Below are positions 8,466-16,259 of a stretch of DNA of 64,000 nt, one piece after another (within the stretch, counting starts at the first letter, position 1; each line of letters opens with the position of its first letter). Origin of the DNA: JAIUNP01 sp020161975 (GTDB lineage Bacteria; Pseudomonadota; Alphaproteobacteria; Rhizobiales; Beijerinckiaceae); assembly GCA_036745275.1 (NCBI GenBank), contig DAIOGK010000003.1, positions 62,001-126,000 of the forward strand, written 5' to 3'. The translations under genes and the position numbers were made by a program. Below the pieces are notes generated by a model. That model had not been told where the DNA came from, searched no databases, and saw only the letters and a program-made list of their open reading frames with translations.

Positions 8466-10313
8466 TCAATCCCCGATCCTCTGCTGTCTTACAGCCTTTT
8501 CATAGTTCGCACGGGCGGTCTTGACCTCGGTCCGCGCCGAAACTTCCGGCACGGCGACATCCCACCAGTGCCCGCCAGCATCGGTCGATTTCAGCGGGTC
8601 GGTGTCGATCACGATGACGGTCGATTGCCTGGCCCGGCGGGCGCCGCGCAGGGCGGCGGCCAATCCGTCGAGATCCTTCACCCTGCTCGCCCGCGCACCA
8701 AGCGCGGCGGCATGTTTTGCAAAGTCGATGTCGGGCAGCGTCTCATGCCGGGTGTGCTCAAGCAGGTTGTTGAAGTTGGCCCCGCCCGTGCCCATCTGCA
8801 AACGGTTGATGCAGCCGTAGCCGCGATTATCGAGCAGCACGACCGTGATTTTCTGCCCGAGCATCACAGAGGTCGCGAGTTCGGAATTCATCATGAGATA
8901 CGAGCCGTCGCCAACAAGCACGAAGACCTCGCGGGCGGGATCAGCCATCTTGACGCCGAGGCCGCCGGCAATCTCATACCCCATGCAGGAATAGCCGTAT
9001 TCCATATGGTAGCCGCCAGGCGCGCCCGACTGCCAGAGCTTGTGCATTTCGCCCGGCAAACCGCCCGCGGCGCAGACCACGACATCCGATGGCCGTGCCT
9101 GAGCCTGCACGACACCGAGCACCTGCGCATCCGAGGGCAGGCGGGCGTTGCCGGGTGCAAGGTAGCGCGATGCGGTTTCAAGCCAGTCAGTCTTTTCTTT
9201 TGCCGCGCGGGCCGTCCAGGCGGCGGGGGCCTTCCAGTCGCCGAGCGCACGGGCAAGATCGCGCAATCCCGCCTGCACATCGGCGACGAGCGGCAGGGCG
9301 CGATGCTTGCCCGCATCGAAGGGCTGCACATTGAGGCCGATGATCGTGCGGCTGGGGTTCTTGAACAGCGCCCAGGAGCCGGTGGTGAAATCCTGTAACC
9401 GGGTGCCGATGGCCAGCACCACATCGGCGTCTGCAGCCATTGCATTCGCCGCGCCGGTGCCAGTGACGCCGATGGCACCCAGCGCCAGCGGGCTTTTCGC
9501 CGGCATCGACGATTTTCCGGCCTGGGTTTCGCCCACCGGAATGCCGCGGGCCTTTGCAAAGGCGAGCAACGCTTTTTCGGCTTCTGAATAAAGCACACCG
9601 CCGCCGGCGACGATGAAGGGCTTTGTCGCTGCCTTCAGCGCGGCAACGGCGTCTGCCAGTTCCGCCGCATCGGCGCGCGGGCGGCGGGATGTCCAGACCT
9701 TCTCCGCAAAGAAACTCTCCGGATAATCGTAGGCTTCTGCTTGCGTATCCTGACAGAGCCCGAGGGTCACGGGGCCGCAATCGGCGGGGTCGGTGAGAAC
9801 CTGCATGGCGCGATTAAAGGCCGGAATGAGCTGTTCAGGCCGGGTAATGCGGTCGAAATACCGTGAAACGGGGCGGAAACAGTCGTTCGCGCTCACTGTG
9901 CCATCACCAAAATCCTCAATCTGCTGCAACACCGGGTCGGGACGCCGGTTAGCGAAGACGTCGCCGGGCAGAAGCAGCAGGGGCAGGCGGTTCACATGGG
10001 CCACTGCTGCGGCAGTGACCATGTTGGTGGCACCGGGGCCGATCGAGGTGGTGCAGGCCATCATGCGGCGGCGGCGCGATGCTTTGGCAAAAGCAATCGC
10101 TGCATGCGCCATGCCCTGCTCGTTGTGGGCGCGAAAGGTCGGCAGCACATCGCGTGCGCCATGCAGTGCCTCGCCGAGGCCGGCGACGTTGCCATGGCCA
10201 AAAATCGCCCATACGCCGGCAAAGAGCGGCGTTTTCACACCGTCAATCAACGTGAACTGCGCAGCGAGCGCCTTCACAAGCGCCTGCGCCATCGTGAGGC
10301 GGATCGTGGTCAT
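8466..10313 (-). CDS. iolD: 3D-(3,5/4)-trihydroxycyclohexane-1,2-dione acylhydrolase
   Basis: 615 residues, thiamine-diphosphate enzyme of the acetolactate synthase superfamily. IolD opens the inositol ring by hydrolysing the cyclic dione to 5-deoxy-glucuronate. N-terminal pyrimidine-binding domain (HNEQGMAHAAIAFAK, with the catalytic Glu), middle domain, and C-terminal PP domain with GDGSYLMMNSELATSV followed by LDNRGYGCINRLQ, the metal and diphosphate site. The ATG overlaps the iolC stop as ATGA, with GGGAG upstream. Together with neighbours it forms iolC-D-E-B in pathway-coupled order. Confidence 0.96.
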   Translation of the reverse strand: MTTIRLTMAQALVKALAAQFTLIDGVKTPLFAGVWAIFGHGNVAGLGEALHGARDVLPTFRAHNEQGMAHAAIAFAKASRRRRMMACTTSIGPGATNMVTAAAVAHVNRLPLLLLPGDVFANRRPDPVLQQIEDFGDGTVSANDCFRPVSRYFDRITRPEQLIPAFNRAMQVLTDPADCGPVTLGLCQDTQAEAYDYPESFFAEKVWTSRRPRADAAELADAVAALKAATKPFIVAGGGVLYSEAEKALLAFAKARGIPVGETQAGKSSMPAKSPLALGAIGVTGTGAANAMAADADVVLAIGTRLQDFTTGSWALFKNPSRTIIGLNVQPFDAGKHRALPLVADVQAGLRDLARALGDWKAPAAWTARAAKEKTDWLETASRYLAPGNARLPSDAQVLGVVQAQARPSDVVVCAAGGLPGEMHKLWQSGAPGGYHMEYGYSCMGYEIAGGLGVKMADPAREVFVLVGDGSYLMMNSELATSVMLGQKITVVLLDNRGYGCINRLQMGTGGANFNNLLEHTRHETLPDIDFAKHAAALGARASRVKDLDGLAAALRGARRARQSTVIVIDTDPLKSTDAGGHWWDVAVPEVSARTEVKTARANYEKAVRQQRIGD

Positions 10314-12217
10314 GTGGTTCTCCCGTCCCAGGCCGCGACAAGCGTAGCAAAATTCGAAGCCATGCGGTCAATGGCTTGCTGATCGGAGATGGCTCCGGAG
10401 AGCCAGTCCTCCGCCGGCTTGGCCCAAAGGGTGCGTCCCACGGCAAAGCCGCGCACGCTGCGTGCGGCGGCAGAGACGCGGAAAGCTGCGGCCAGGGCCT
10501 CGGCGGGGGCTTCAAGCCCGAGCATCACGACGCCCCGGCAGTGGGGATCGTTCGTCTCGATCACGGCATCGATCGCCGCCCAGGCTTTGGCGCTCGCCTG
10601 CGGTTCCAGCTTCCACCAGTCGGGCTTCAGGCCGATGGCGTAAAGTTCCGCGAGTGCGCGGGCGATGGTGGTCTCATCCAGCGGTCCGTTCTTGCCGGCG
10701 ATGATCTCGATCATCGCTTCCTTGCCGGTGGCGCGCGCCGCATCCTGCACGCGCATCAATTCGCGCTGCTGGCGGACCTTCATGTCGGCGTCGTCATCCG
10801 GATGATAGAAGGCAAGACATTTGATGGTCTGCGTTACCGGCCATTCGGCAAGATGCGCGCCGAGCGAACCCTGATTCTCAAGGTCGAAGTCGAGCGGGCG
10901 GGACCCCGGCTTTTCCACGGGCCGGCCGATCCAGAACGGGTGATCGGCGGCACGAAACAGCGCTTCGCGGCCATAGGTGCCGTCGAGCAACATGCCGAAG
11001 CCTGTGCGCCCGTTCGCCACGCGCGCCGTTGCTTCCACGGCGAGGCGCTTGAAATCGGCAATGCGCGTACGGTCGGCGCCGCATTTATCAGCCAGAGCTT
11101 CGAGTTGCGACCGATGGTCGATGGCAAAGGCACGCAGCGAACCGGGGCCGACGCGGCGTGTCGTCGCCCAGTGGATCTGGTTGATCGTTTCGTCCTTGCG
11201 CAGGGCGCGATGGGGCAAACCGTTCCTGAGGAAAAACTGCAATTCCTCGAAAGTCGGGATTTCCGGCGCGCAGAGGAGCCGCGAGACGGCAAAGGCGCCG
11301 CAGGCATTGGCATAGGCGCAGCAGGTGGCGGTGGGTTCATCCCGCAGCCAGCCGCGCAGGAACCCGGACATGAACGCGTCGCCTGCGCCCAGAACGTTGT
11401 AGACTTCGACCGGGAAACCGGGGCCGCGCTCGCCCTTCTCGATGTCATCGGGGATCGCGCCCGGAAAGACGACGCAGCCCATTGGCCCGCGCTTGCAGAC
11501 AATGGTGGCCTTCGAGATCGCGCGGATATTCCGGATCGTCTCCAGCGTATCCTCGGAACCGCCGGCAATCGCCAGTTCCTCCTCGGTGCCAACAATGAGA
11601 TCGCAGAGCGGCAGGATCGGCGCGAGATGAGATGTTACCTGATCGGATTTGATATAGCGGCTCTCGCCGTCACCATGACCGGCAAGCCCCCAGAGGTTGG
11701 GGCGATAATCGACATCGAACACCACCTTGCGGCCATGCTTTTTGGCCAGTTGGATCGCCTTCATCTGCGCTGCCGCAGAATTCGGCTTTGAAAAATGCGT
11801 TCCGGTGACGACAATGGCTTTCGCCGAAGCGATGAAATCCTCGTCGATGTCGCTTTCATCGAGCGCCGCATCGGCGCAATCGGTACGATAGAAGATTAGC
11901 GGAAAGGTCTTGTCGTCGCGCACGCCGAGAATGACCAGCGCGGTGAGCCGTTTGGGATCGGTTTTCAGCCCGTCGGTGTTCACGCCCTCGCGTGCGAGTT
12001 GCTCGCGAATGAAGCGGCCCATGTGTTCGTCGCCGACGCGGGAGACAAGAGCGGATTTCAGGCCGAGCCGCGCTGTGCCAATTGCAATGTTGGCCGGGCA
12101 GCCGCCAACAGCTTTCGAGAAGCTGGCCATATCCTCCAGGCGCCCGCCGATCTGCTGGCCATAAAGATCGACTGACGAGCGACCGATGGTGATGACATCA
12201 AGCGTGGGGTTGGCCAT
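10310..12217 (-). CDS. iolC: 5-dehydro-2-deoxygluconokinase fused to a DUF2090 aldolase-like domain
   Basis: 635 residues, about twice the length of a plain IolC. Residues 1-325 are a PfkB/ribokinase-family kinase: ITIGRSSVDLYGQQIGGRLED at the start and NVLGAGDAFMSGFLRGWL with the catalytic Asp. It phosphorylates 2-deoxy-5-keto-gluconate. Residues from about 330 on form a DUF2090 TIM-barrel-like domain, for example LLDGTYGREALFRAADHPFW and KCLAFYHPDDD. Proteins of this architecture are often annotated as bifunctional kinase/5-dehydro-2-deoxyphosphogluconate aldolase, so the fused half may replace IolJ, which is absent here; that second activity is inference. The frame is uninterrupted. It starts three bases after the SDR stop and overlaps iolD. 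Confidence 0.94.
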   Translation of the reverse strand: MANPTLDVITIGRSSVDLYGQQIGGRLEDMASFSKAVGGCPANIAIGTARLGLKSALVSRVGDEHMGRFIREQLAREGVNTDGLKTDPKRLTALVILGVRDDKTFPLIFYRTDCADAALDESDIDEDFIASAKAIVVTGTHFSKPNSAAAQMKAIQLAKKHGRKVVFDVDYRPNLWGLAGHGDGESRYIKSDQVTSHLAPILPLCDLIVGTEEELAIAGGSEDTLETIRNIRAISKATIVCKRGPMGCVVFPGAIPDDIEKGERGPGFPVEVYNVLGAGDAFMSGFLRGWLRDEPTATCCAYANACGAFAVSRLLCAPEIPTFEELQFFLRNGLPHRALRKDETINQIHWATTRRVGPGSLRAFAIDHRSQLEALADKCGADRTRIADFKRLAVEATARVANGRTGFGMLLDGTYGREALFRAADHPFWIGRPVEKPGSRPLDFDLENQGSLGAHLAEWPVTQTIKCLAFYHPDDDADMKVRQQRELMRVQDAARATGKEAMIEIIAGKNGPLDETTIARALAELYAIGLKPDWWKLEPQASAKAWAAIDAVIETNDPHCRGVVMLGLEAPAEALAAAFRVSAAARSVRGFAVGRTLWAKPAEDWLSGAISDQQAIDRMASNFATLVAAWDGRTT

Positions 12218-12220
12218 GAC

Positions 12221-13033
12221 TTACACGTCCCGTTTGAGCGGCGCGTCAGATGCGCCGGTCACGCTCTGATCAAAATCGATATTGGACCCCGTCATCAAAC
12301 CGGACTCGTCCGATGCGAGATAGGCCACCGCACGGGCGACTTCGCCAGGATCGATCAGGCGACCGAAGGGGCGTGACTTTTCCGCCTCCTCCAGCCAGTT
12401 GTCGGCGGCGTTGTGGTAGGTCTTCATGATCCGGTCCTCGCCGGGAGTCGCCATCCAGCCGATGTTGAGGCCGTTGACGCGGATGCGGTAGTTCAGCAGC
12501 GCATTCGCGGTGTTCTTGGTCAGGATCGCGAGGGCGCCCTTGGATGCACAATAGGCCGAGATAAATGCCTGGCCGCCATTGGCCGACATGGACTGGATGT
12601 TGACAATCGAGCCCGCGATCTTCTCGCGCGCCATGATCTTCACAGCCTCCTGCATCATGAAGAACGGGGCACGCACATTGACCGCGAACATCCGGTCAAA
12701 CAGCTCGGGGGACGTGTCGAAGATGTTGCCGCGATCGGTGATCCCGGCGGCGTTGACCAGCACGTCGATGCGTCCGAACCGGGCATCGCACGCGCGAACG
12801 ACCGCCTGGGCATCCTCGGTCCGTGCAAGGTCGGCACGGACGAACAGGGTCTTGCAACCGGCCTTGTTCAATTCGGCGGCCACTGTCTCGCCCCGGTCGG
12901 CCTGCCGTCCGCAGATGACGAGGCCCGCCAGATCGCGCGCAACGAGCTCGCGGGCGATGGCCTCGCCCACGCCTTGCGTTCCGCCGGTGACGACAGCGAC
13001 CTTGCCTGCCAGGCTGCGTGGTGATTTGTCCAT
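12221..13033 (-). CDS. Short-chain dehydrogenase/reductase heading the iol operon
   Basis: 270 residues, classical SDR. NAD(P)-binding motif TGGTQGVGEAIA near residue 15, NAAG near residue 95, catalytic Ser in NIQSMSANGG and Tyr-x3-Lys in AYCASKGA. Start MDKSPRSLAGK is chosen for GAGGGA nine bases upstream; the frame continues further up through the promoter region and is not believed. As first gene of the operon SDR-iolC-D-E-B it probably oxidises or reduces an inositol isomer, inosose or related polyol, but the substrate cannot be read from the sequence. A general sugar-alcohol dehydrogenase is the alternative. Confidence 0.85.
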   Translation of the reverse strand: MDKSPRSLAGKVAVVTGGTQGVGEAIARELVARDLAGLVICGRQADRGETVAAELNKAGCKTLFVRADLARTEDAQAVVRACDARFGRIDVLVNAAGITDRGNIFDTSPELFDRMFAVNVRAPFFMMQEAVKIMAREKIAGSIVNIQSMSANGGQAFISAYCASKGALAILTKNTANALLNYRIRVNGLNIGWMATPGEDRIMKTYHNAADNWLEEAEKSRPFGRLIDPGEVARAVAYLASDESGLMTGSNIDFDQSVTGASDAPLKRDV

Positions 13034-13093
13034 GGTGATGTCCCTCGCCGGCGAGCGGCCCGGCATCTGCCTTTTGCGCAAAGCGAATGGCGC

Positions 13094-13122
13094 ATGAAAC
13101 AAAAATTCCATTATTGCGTCAA
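13094..13122 (-). promoter_or_regulatory. Candidate sigma-70-type promoter of the SDR-iolCDEB operon
   Basis: On the minus strand TTGACG (plus-strand 13117-13122) is followed after 17 bases by TTTCAT (13094-13099). It would give a leader of about 50 bases before the ATG at 13033. The imperfect IolR-like box at 13096-13109 covers the -10 element and part of the spacer. Confidence 0.5.
13096..13109. promoter_or_regulatory. IolR-like box, one mismatch to GGAA-N6-TTCC
   Basis: GAAA-CAAAAA-TTCC matches the rhizobial IolR consensus GGAA-N6-TTCC at seven of eight fixed positions. It lies over the -10 region of the leftward iol promoter, a classic repressor position. Its centre is 29 bases from the second box at 13125. 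Confidence 0.5.
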
Positions 13123-13142
13123 ATGGAAAAAACATTCATTAT
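13114..13142 (+). promoter_or_regulatory. Candidate promoter of iolG
   Basis: TTGCGT (13114-13119), a 17-base spacer, and CATTAT (13137-13142), about 30 bases before the iolG ATG. The -35 is poor and the -10 fair. Its -35 overlaps the -35 of the opposite promoter, so the two face away from a shared core. Confidence 0.4.
13125..13138. promoter_or_regulatory. Second IolR-like box, one mismatch to GGAA-N6-TTCC
   Basis: GGAA-AAAACA-TTCA matches seven of eight fixed positions. It occupies the spacer and start of the -10 of the rightward iolG promoter, mirroring the box on the leftward promoter. Confidence 0.5.
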
Positions 13143-13172
13143 TGTGAAATCAGATCAGAAGCGGAGCGAAGC

Positions 13173-14159
13173 ATGATCAGGGTCGGGCTGTTGGGCGCGG
13201 GGCGCATCGGTCGCATTCACGGCGGGAACGTTGTTGCCAACCCCAGAACGCGGCTGGTCGCCGTGGCGGATGCGCAGGCTGCGGCAGCCGAATCGCTGGC
13301 GGCTGCTACCGATTCCGCGGTGCGCAGCATCGACGCCATTTTGGCCGATCCGAACATTGATGCCATCGTCATCTGCACGCCGACCGATATGCATGCCGAC
13401 CTGATCGAGGCGGGCGTGAGGGCCGGCAAGGCCGTGTTCTGCGAAAAGCCGGTGGACCTCTCCTCGGACCGCATTCGCGCTTGCCTCAAGACGGTGGATG
13501 CGGCCGGCAAGCCGTTGATGATCGGCTTTAACCGCCGGTTCGACCCCAACTTTGCCGAAGTGAAACGTCGCATCGAGGCGGGGGCTGTCGGCAAAGTCGA
13601 ACTCGTGACGATCCTGTCGCGTGATCCCTCGCCGCCGCCGGCAGAATATGTCGCGCGCTCGGGTGGTCTTTTCCGCGACATGATGATCCATGATCTCGAT
13701 ATGGCGCGCTTCCTGCTCGGTGAGGATCCGGTGGAGGTTCACGCCGTCGGTTCGGCGATTGTCGATCCGGCCATCGGCAAGGCGGGGGATGTCGATACGG
13801 CTGCCGTGCTGCTCAAGACGGCTTCGGGCAGGATCTGCCAGATTTCCTGCTCGCGCCGGGCGACCTATGGCTACGACCAACGCATCGAGGTGCATGGCTC
13901 CGGTGGCATGGTTCGCGCGGGCAATGTGCACAACACGACGGTCGAAGTGGCGACCGCGGGCGGGGTTCTGGCCGACCCGGTGCAGAACTTCTTCCTCGAA
14001 CGCTATGCGGATGCCTATCGGCTGGAGCTTGCGGCGTTCGTGCGGGCCATTGACACCGGGGAGGCGCCCTCGCCTTCGGGGCTGGACGGGCTGAAAGCCC
14101 AGATTCTGGCCGATGCGGCCACGGAATCCTGCTTCAGCGGGCAGGCGGTCAAAGTCTGA
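13173..14159 (+). CDS. iolG: myo-Inositol 2-dehydrogenase
   Basis: 328 residues, Gfo/Idh/MocA family. It oxidises myo-inositol to scyllo-inosose with NAD+, the first step of the pathway. N-terminal Rossmann motif VGLLGAGRIGRIHG, then CEKPVDL with the family's Lys near residue 96, and the IDH-type stretches IGFNRRFDPNF and GGLFRDMMIHDLDMARFL holding the catalytic Asp and His. GGAG lies a few bases before the ATG. It is divergent from the SDR-iolCDEB operon across a 139-base regulatory gap and converges on iolR with two bases between stops. Confidence 0.93.
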   Translation: MIRVGLLGAGRIGRIHGGNVVANPRTRLVAVADAQAAAAESLAAATDSAVRSIDAILADPNIDAIVICTPTDMHADLIEAGVRAGKAVFCEKPVDLSSDRIRACLKTVDAAGKPLMIGFNRRFDPNFAEVKRRIEAGAVGKVELVTILSRDPSPPPAEYVARSGGLFRDMMIHDLDMARFLLGEDPVEVHAVGSAIVDPAIGKAGDVDTAAVLLKTASGRICQISCSRRATYGYDQRIEVHGSGGMVRAGNVHNTTVEVATAGGVLADPVQNFFLERYADAYRLELAAFVRAIDTGEAPSPSGLDGLKAQILADAATESCFSGQAVKV

Positions 14160-14161
14160 GG

Positions 14162-15034
14162 TTATTTGTTTCTATCCGCTGTGGCCGTGTCGGCGCGGAC
14201 TTCCGCCGCGCCGGCGGCAAGGGTCATCGCCAGCGTCATTGAGGCGGCAAGCGGGCGGAATGCGGCATGGCTCGTTTCGACCACCTCCAGCCATACGGTT
14301 GATCGAGGAACCAGCGGCGAGAACGATGAATCGGTGATCGCGATGAGCGGCACACCCCGATCATGGGCGAGGCCGGCAAGATCGACCGTGGTGGTCGTGT
14401 AGGGCGTGAAGCTGATGGCGAGGACAACATCGCGTGGGCCGGCGAAGGCGACGGTTTCCGGTCCCATCAGCCCCGTGTGGTCGATCATCATGCACTTCAG
14501 CCCCAGGCGTCCCAATGCATAATTGAGGTAACTTGATACCGGATAAGCGCGCCGTGCAGCGACGAGAAAGATCGTCTCGGCGCCGGCAAGCAGCGCAATC
14601 GCCCGGGCGAGATCGTCATGGGAGAGCGTGGCTGTCAACCGCTCGATCGACTGGATCGAGGCGCGGGCGAAGCCTTCCAGCATCCCATCGACAGGACCGG
14701 ATTCGCGGAGGCCGCGCAGGCGGTCGTTATAGTCCGGCCAGGAGCCGCGCATGTGGTCGCGGAACAGGGCCTGCAATTCGGAAAAGCCGCTGTAGCCCAG
14801 CGACTGGGCAAAGCGCACCAGCGTCGAGGGCTGGACATCAATGGACTGAGCGATGCCGGCGGCCGTTCCGAAGGCCATCTCGCTGGTATTGTCCACAGCA
14901 AACGTCGCCACCTGAAGAAGCCGACGGGGCATCTGGTCGCGCCGGGCCATGATCAGCTTGCGCAGGGCCTCGACGTCGCGTGGCGGCTCAACCGACGATT
15001 CGCCGGCAACAGGTTGGGCATTTGCGTTTGACAT
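14162..15034 (-). CDS. iolR: RpiR-family repressor of inositol catabolism
   Basis: 290 residues. An N-terminal RpiR helix-turn-helix domain (about residues 30-110, including VDNTSEMAFGTAAGIAQ and QPSTLVRFAQSLGYSGFSEL) is followed by a SIS sugar-phosphate-binding domain (about 140-270, AETIFLVAARRAYPVS and VVLAISFTPYTTTTV). The start MSNANAQPV is fixed by AAAGGAGG six bases upstream; the frame extends to a TTG above but without support. It sits between iolG and the inositol-type ABC transporter, next to a perfect GGAA-N6-TTCC box. In rhizobia the homologous IolR represses the iol genes and itself; the ligand there is thought to be a phosphorylated intermediate such as the IolC product. Confidence 0.9.
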   Translation of the reverse strand: MSNANAQPVAGESSVEPPRDVEALRKLIMARRDQMPRRLLQVATFAVDNTSEMAFGTAAGIAQSIDVQPSTLVRFAQSLGYSGFSELQALFRDHMRGSWPDYNDRLRGLRESGPVDGMLEGFARASIQSIERLTATLSHDDLARAIALLAGAETIFLVAARRAYPVSSYLNYALGRLGLKCMMIDHTGLMGPETVAFAGPRDVVLAISFTPYTTTTVDLAGLAHDRGVPLIAITDSSFSPLVPRSTVWLEVVETSHAAFRPLAASMTLAMTLAAGAAEVRADTATADRNK

Positions 15035-15063
15035 GATGCCTCCTTTCGACTGTTGTGACGCAC

Positions 15064-15093
15064 TTGACAAGCGTTAGCAAGAATGGAACAAAT
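15064..15093 (+). promoter_or_regulatory. Candidate promoter of the sugar ABC transporter operon
   Basis: A consensus TTGACA (15064-15069) is followed after 18 bases by ACAAAT (15088-15093). The -10 falls inside the perfect IolR operator. Transcripts would carry a leader of about 160 bases before the GTG at 15261. A weaker leftward candidate for iolR (TTGAAT-N17-TTCCAT, 15083-15111) overlaps the same operator. Confidence 0.5.
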
Positions 15094-15098
15094 GTTCC
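15085..15098. promoter_or_regulatory. Perfect IolR operator GGAA-N6-TTCC
   Basis: GGAA-CAAATG-TTCC is an exact match to the published rhizobial IolR consensus, and the symmetry extends outward to TGGAAC-N4-GTTCCA (15084-15099). It lies between iolR and the ABC transporter genes over the candidate -10 elements in both directions, so it should give autoregulation and transporter control. Confidence 0.75.
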
Positions 15099-15260
15099 AA
15101 ACATAATTCAATCGGTTTTACTTATCTGATTTCAGGCAAGGTACCGGTTGGGAGGACATGCGCCGCATTCCCGCGCCGGTGACCGTTGGCGGGGCTTGTG
15201 GACAACCAGACGAATCCCGCCGGTGGTCGGTCGGGGATCCGTGTTCCGAGGGAGGAATTC

Positions 15261-16181
15261 GTGACGCTCAAATCGAAACTCATGATTGCTGCTGCCGCGC
15301 TGATTGGTTCGGTGGCCGCTGCAAGCGCGCAGACGCGCGTCATCGTCGTCAGCCACGGCCAGGCCAATGACGGCTTCTGGTCGGTGGTGAAGAACGGCGT
15401 TTCCGCCGCCGCCAAGGATCAGGGTATCCAGGTGGAATATCGCGCGCCCGAGACGTTCGACATGGTGGCGATGAGCCAGTTGATCGATGCTGCGGTCGCG
15501 CAGAAGCCGACCGGCCTCGTCGTTTCGATTCCGGATGCCTCGGCCCTTGGTCCTGCGATCAAGAAGGCGGTTGCTGCCGGCATTCCGGTCATCTCGATGA
15601 ACTCGGGTTCGGATGTGTCCAAGGGGCTCGGCGCAATGCTGCATGTCGGCCAGGACGAGTATGATGCCGGCAAGGCGGCGGGCGCCAAGCTGAAGGACAT
15701 GGGGGCCAAGAACGGCCTCTGCATCAATCAGGAAGTCGGCAACGTTGCGCTCGACCTGCGCTGCAAGGGCTTTGGCGATGGTCTGGGCAAATCCAAGACC
15801 CTGCCGACCAGCAACGATCCGTCGGAAATTCTTGCCAAGACCAAGGCAGCGCTTTCGGCTGACGGGACGATCGACGCGATCATCTCGGTCGGCTCGATGG
15901 CCGGCGAGCCGGCGCTGAAGGCGGTGAAGGAGACGGGTGTGAAGGCACAGGTGGCGACCTTTGACCTTCCGGCCGGCTTCATGAAGGAAGTTGCTGCGGG
16001 CAATGCTGCTTTCGGCATCGACCAGCAGCAGTATCTTCAGGGCTATCTGCCGGTCACCTTTCTTGCGCTCTACGCCAAGTATGGTCTTATGCCGGGCGGA
16101 AACGTGCCTTCCGGCCCGAACCTGATTACCAAGGACAAGGCTGCGCAGGTCATCGACCTTGCGACCAAGGGCATCCGCTGA
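15261..16181 (+). CDS. Periplasmic sugar-binding protein of an inositol-type ABC transporter
   Basis: 306 residues with a GTG start fixed by GGGAGGAATTC directly before it. Residues 1-23 are a Sec signal peptide (KSKLM, then AIAAAALIGSV-like hydrophobic core, cut after ASA). The mature part is a type-1 periplasmic binding protein of the RbsB/IbpA kind: RVIVVSHGQANDGFW, PTGLVVSIPDASA, PVISMNSGSD, VGQDEYDAGKAAG and FGIDQQQYLQGYL. Location beside iolR and under its operator argues for inositol or a related cyclitol as the ligand; ribose-like sugars are the alternative. It heads the operon with the permease and ATPase. Confidence 0.9.
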   Translation: MTLKSKLMIAAAALIGSVAAASAQTRVIVVSHGQANDGFWSVVKNGVSAAAKDQGIQVEYRAPETFDMVAMSQLIDAAVAQKPTGLVVSIPDASALGPAIKKAVAAGIPVISMNSGSDVSKGLGAMLHVGQDEYDAGKAAGAKLKDMGAKNGLCINQEVGNVALDLRCKGFGDGLGKSKTLPTSNDPSEILAKTKAALSADGTIDAIISVGSMAGEPALKAVKETGVKAQVATFDLPAGFMKEVAAGNAAFGIDQQQYLQGYLPVTFLALYAKYGLMPGGNVPSGPNLITKDKAAQVIDLATKGIR

Positions 16182-16195
16182 GGGTGCTTGAATTG

Positions 16196-16221
16196 CCGGG
16201 CGGCGGCGTGCTGCCGCCCGG
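16196..16221 (+). promoter_or_regulatory. Intercistronic stem-loop after the binding-protein gene
   Basis: CCGGGCGGC (16196-16204) pairs perfectly with GCCGCCCGG (16213-16221) around an eight-base loop, with no T run after it. Such hairpins between binding-protein and permease genes commonly stabilise the upstream mRNA or lower downstream expression; that role is inferred here. Confidence 0.6.
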
Positions 16222-16259
16222 ATCTGATGTGAAATGACAGGGTTTTCCGGGGGGAGGGC

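Noticed and set aside
15158..15370. Upstream reading frame with GGGAGGAC before its ATG, overlapping the binding-protein gene start
   Set aside because: The ribosome-like site is good, but the product has no family likeness and continues inside the binding-protein gene out of frame. It may be a leader ORF; evidence is too thin to list as a gene.
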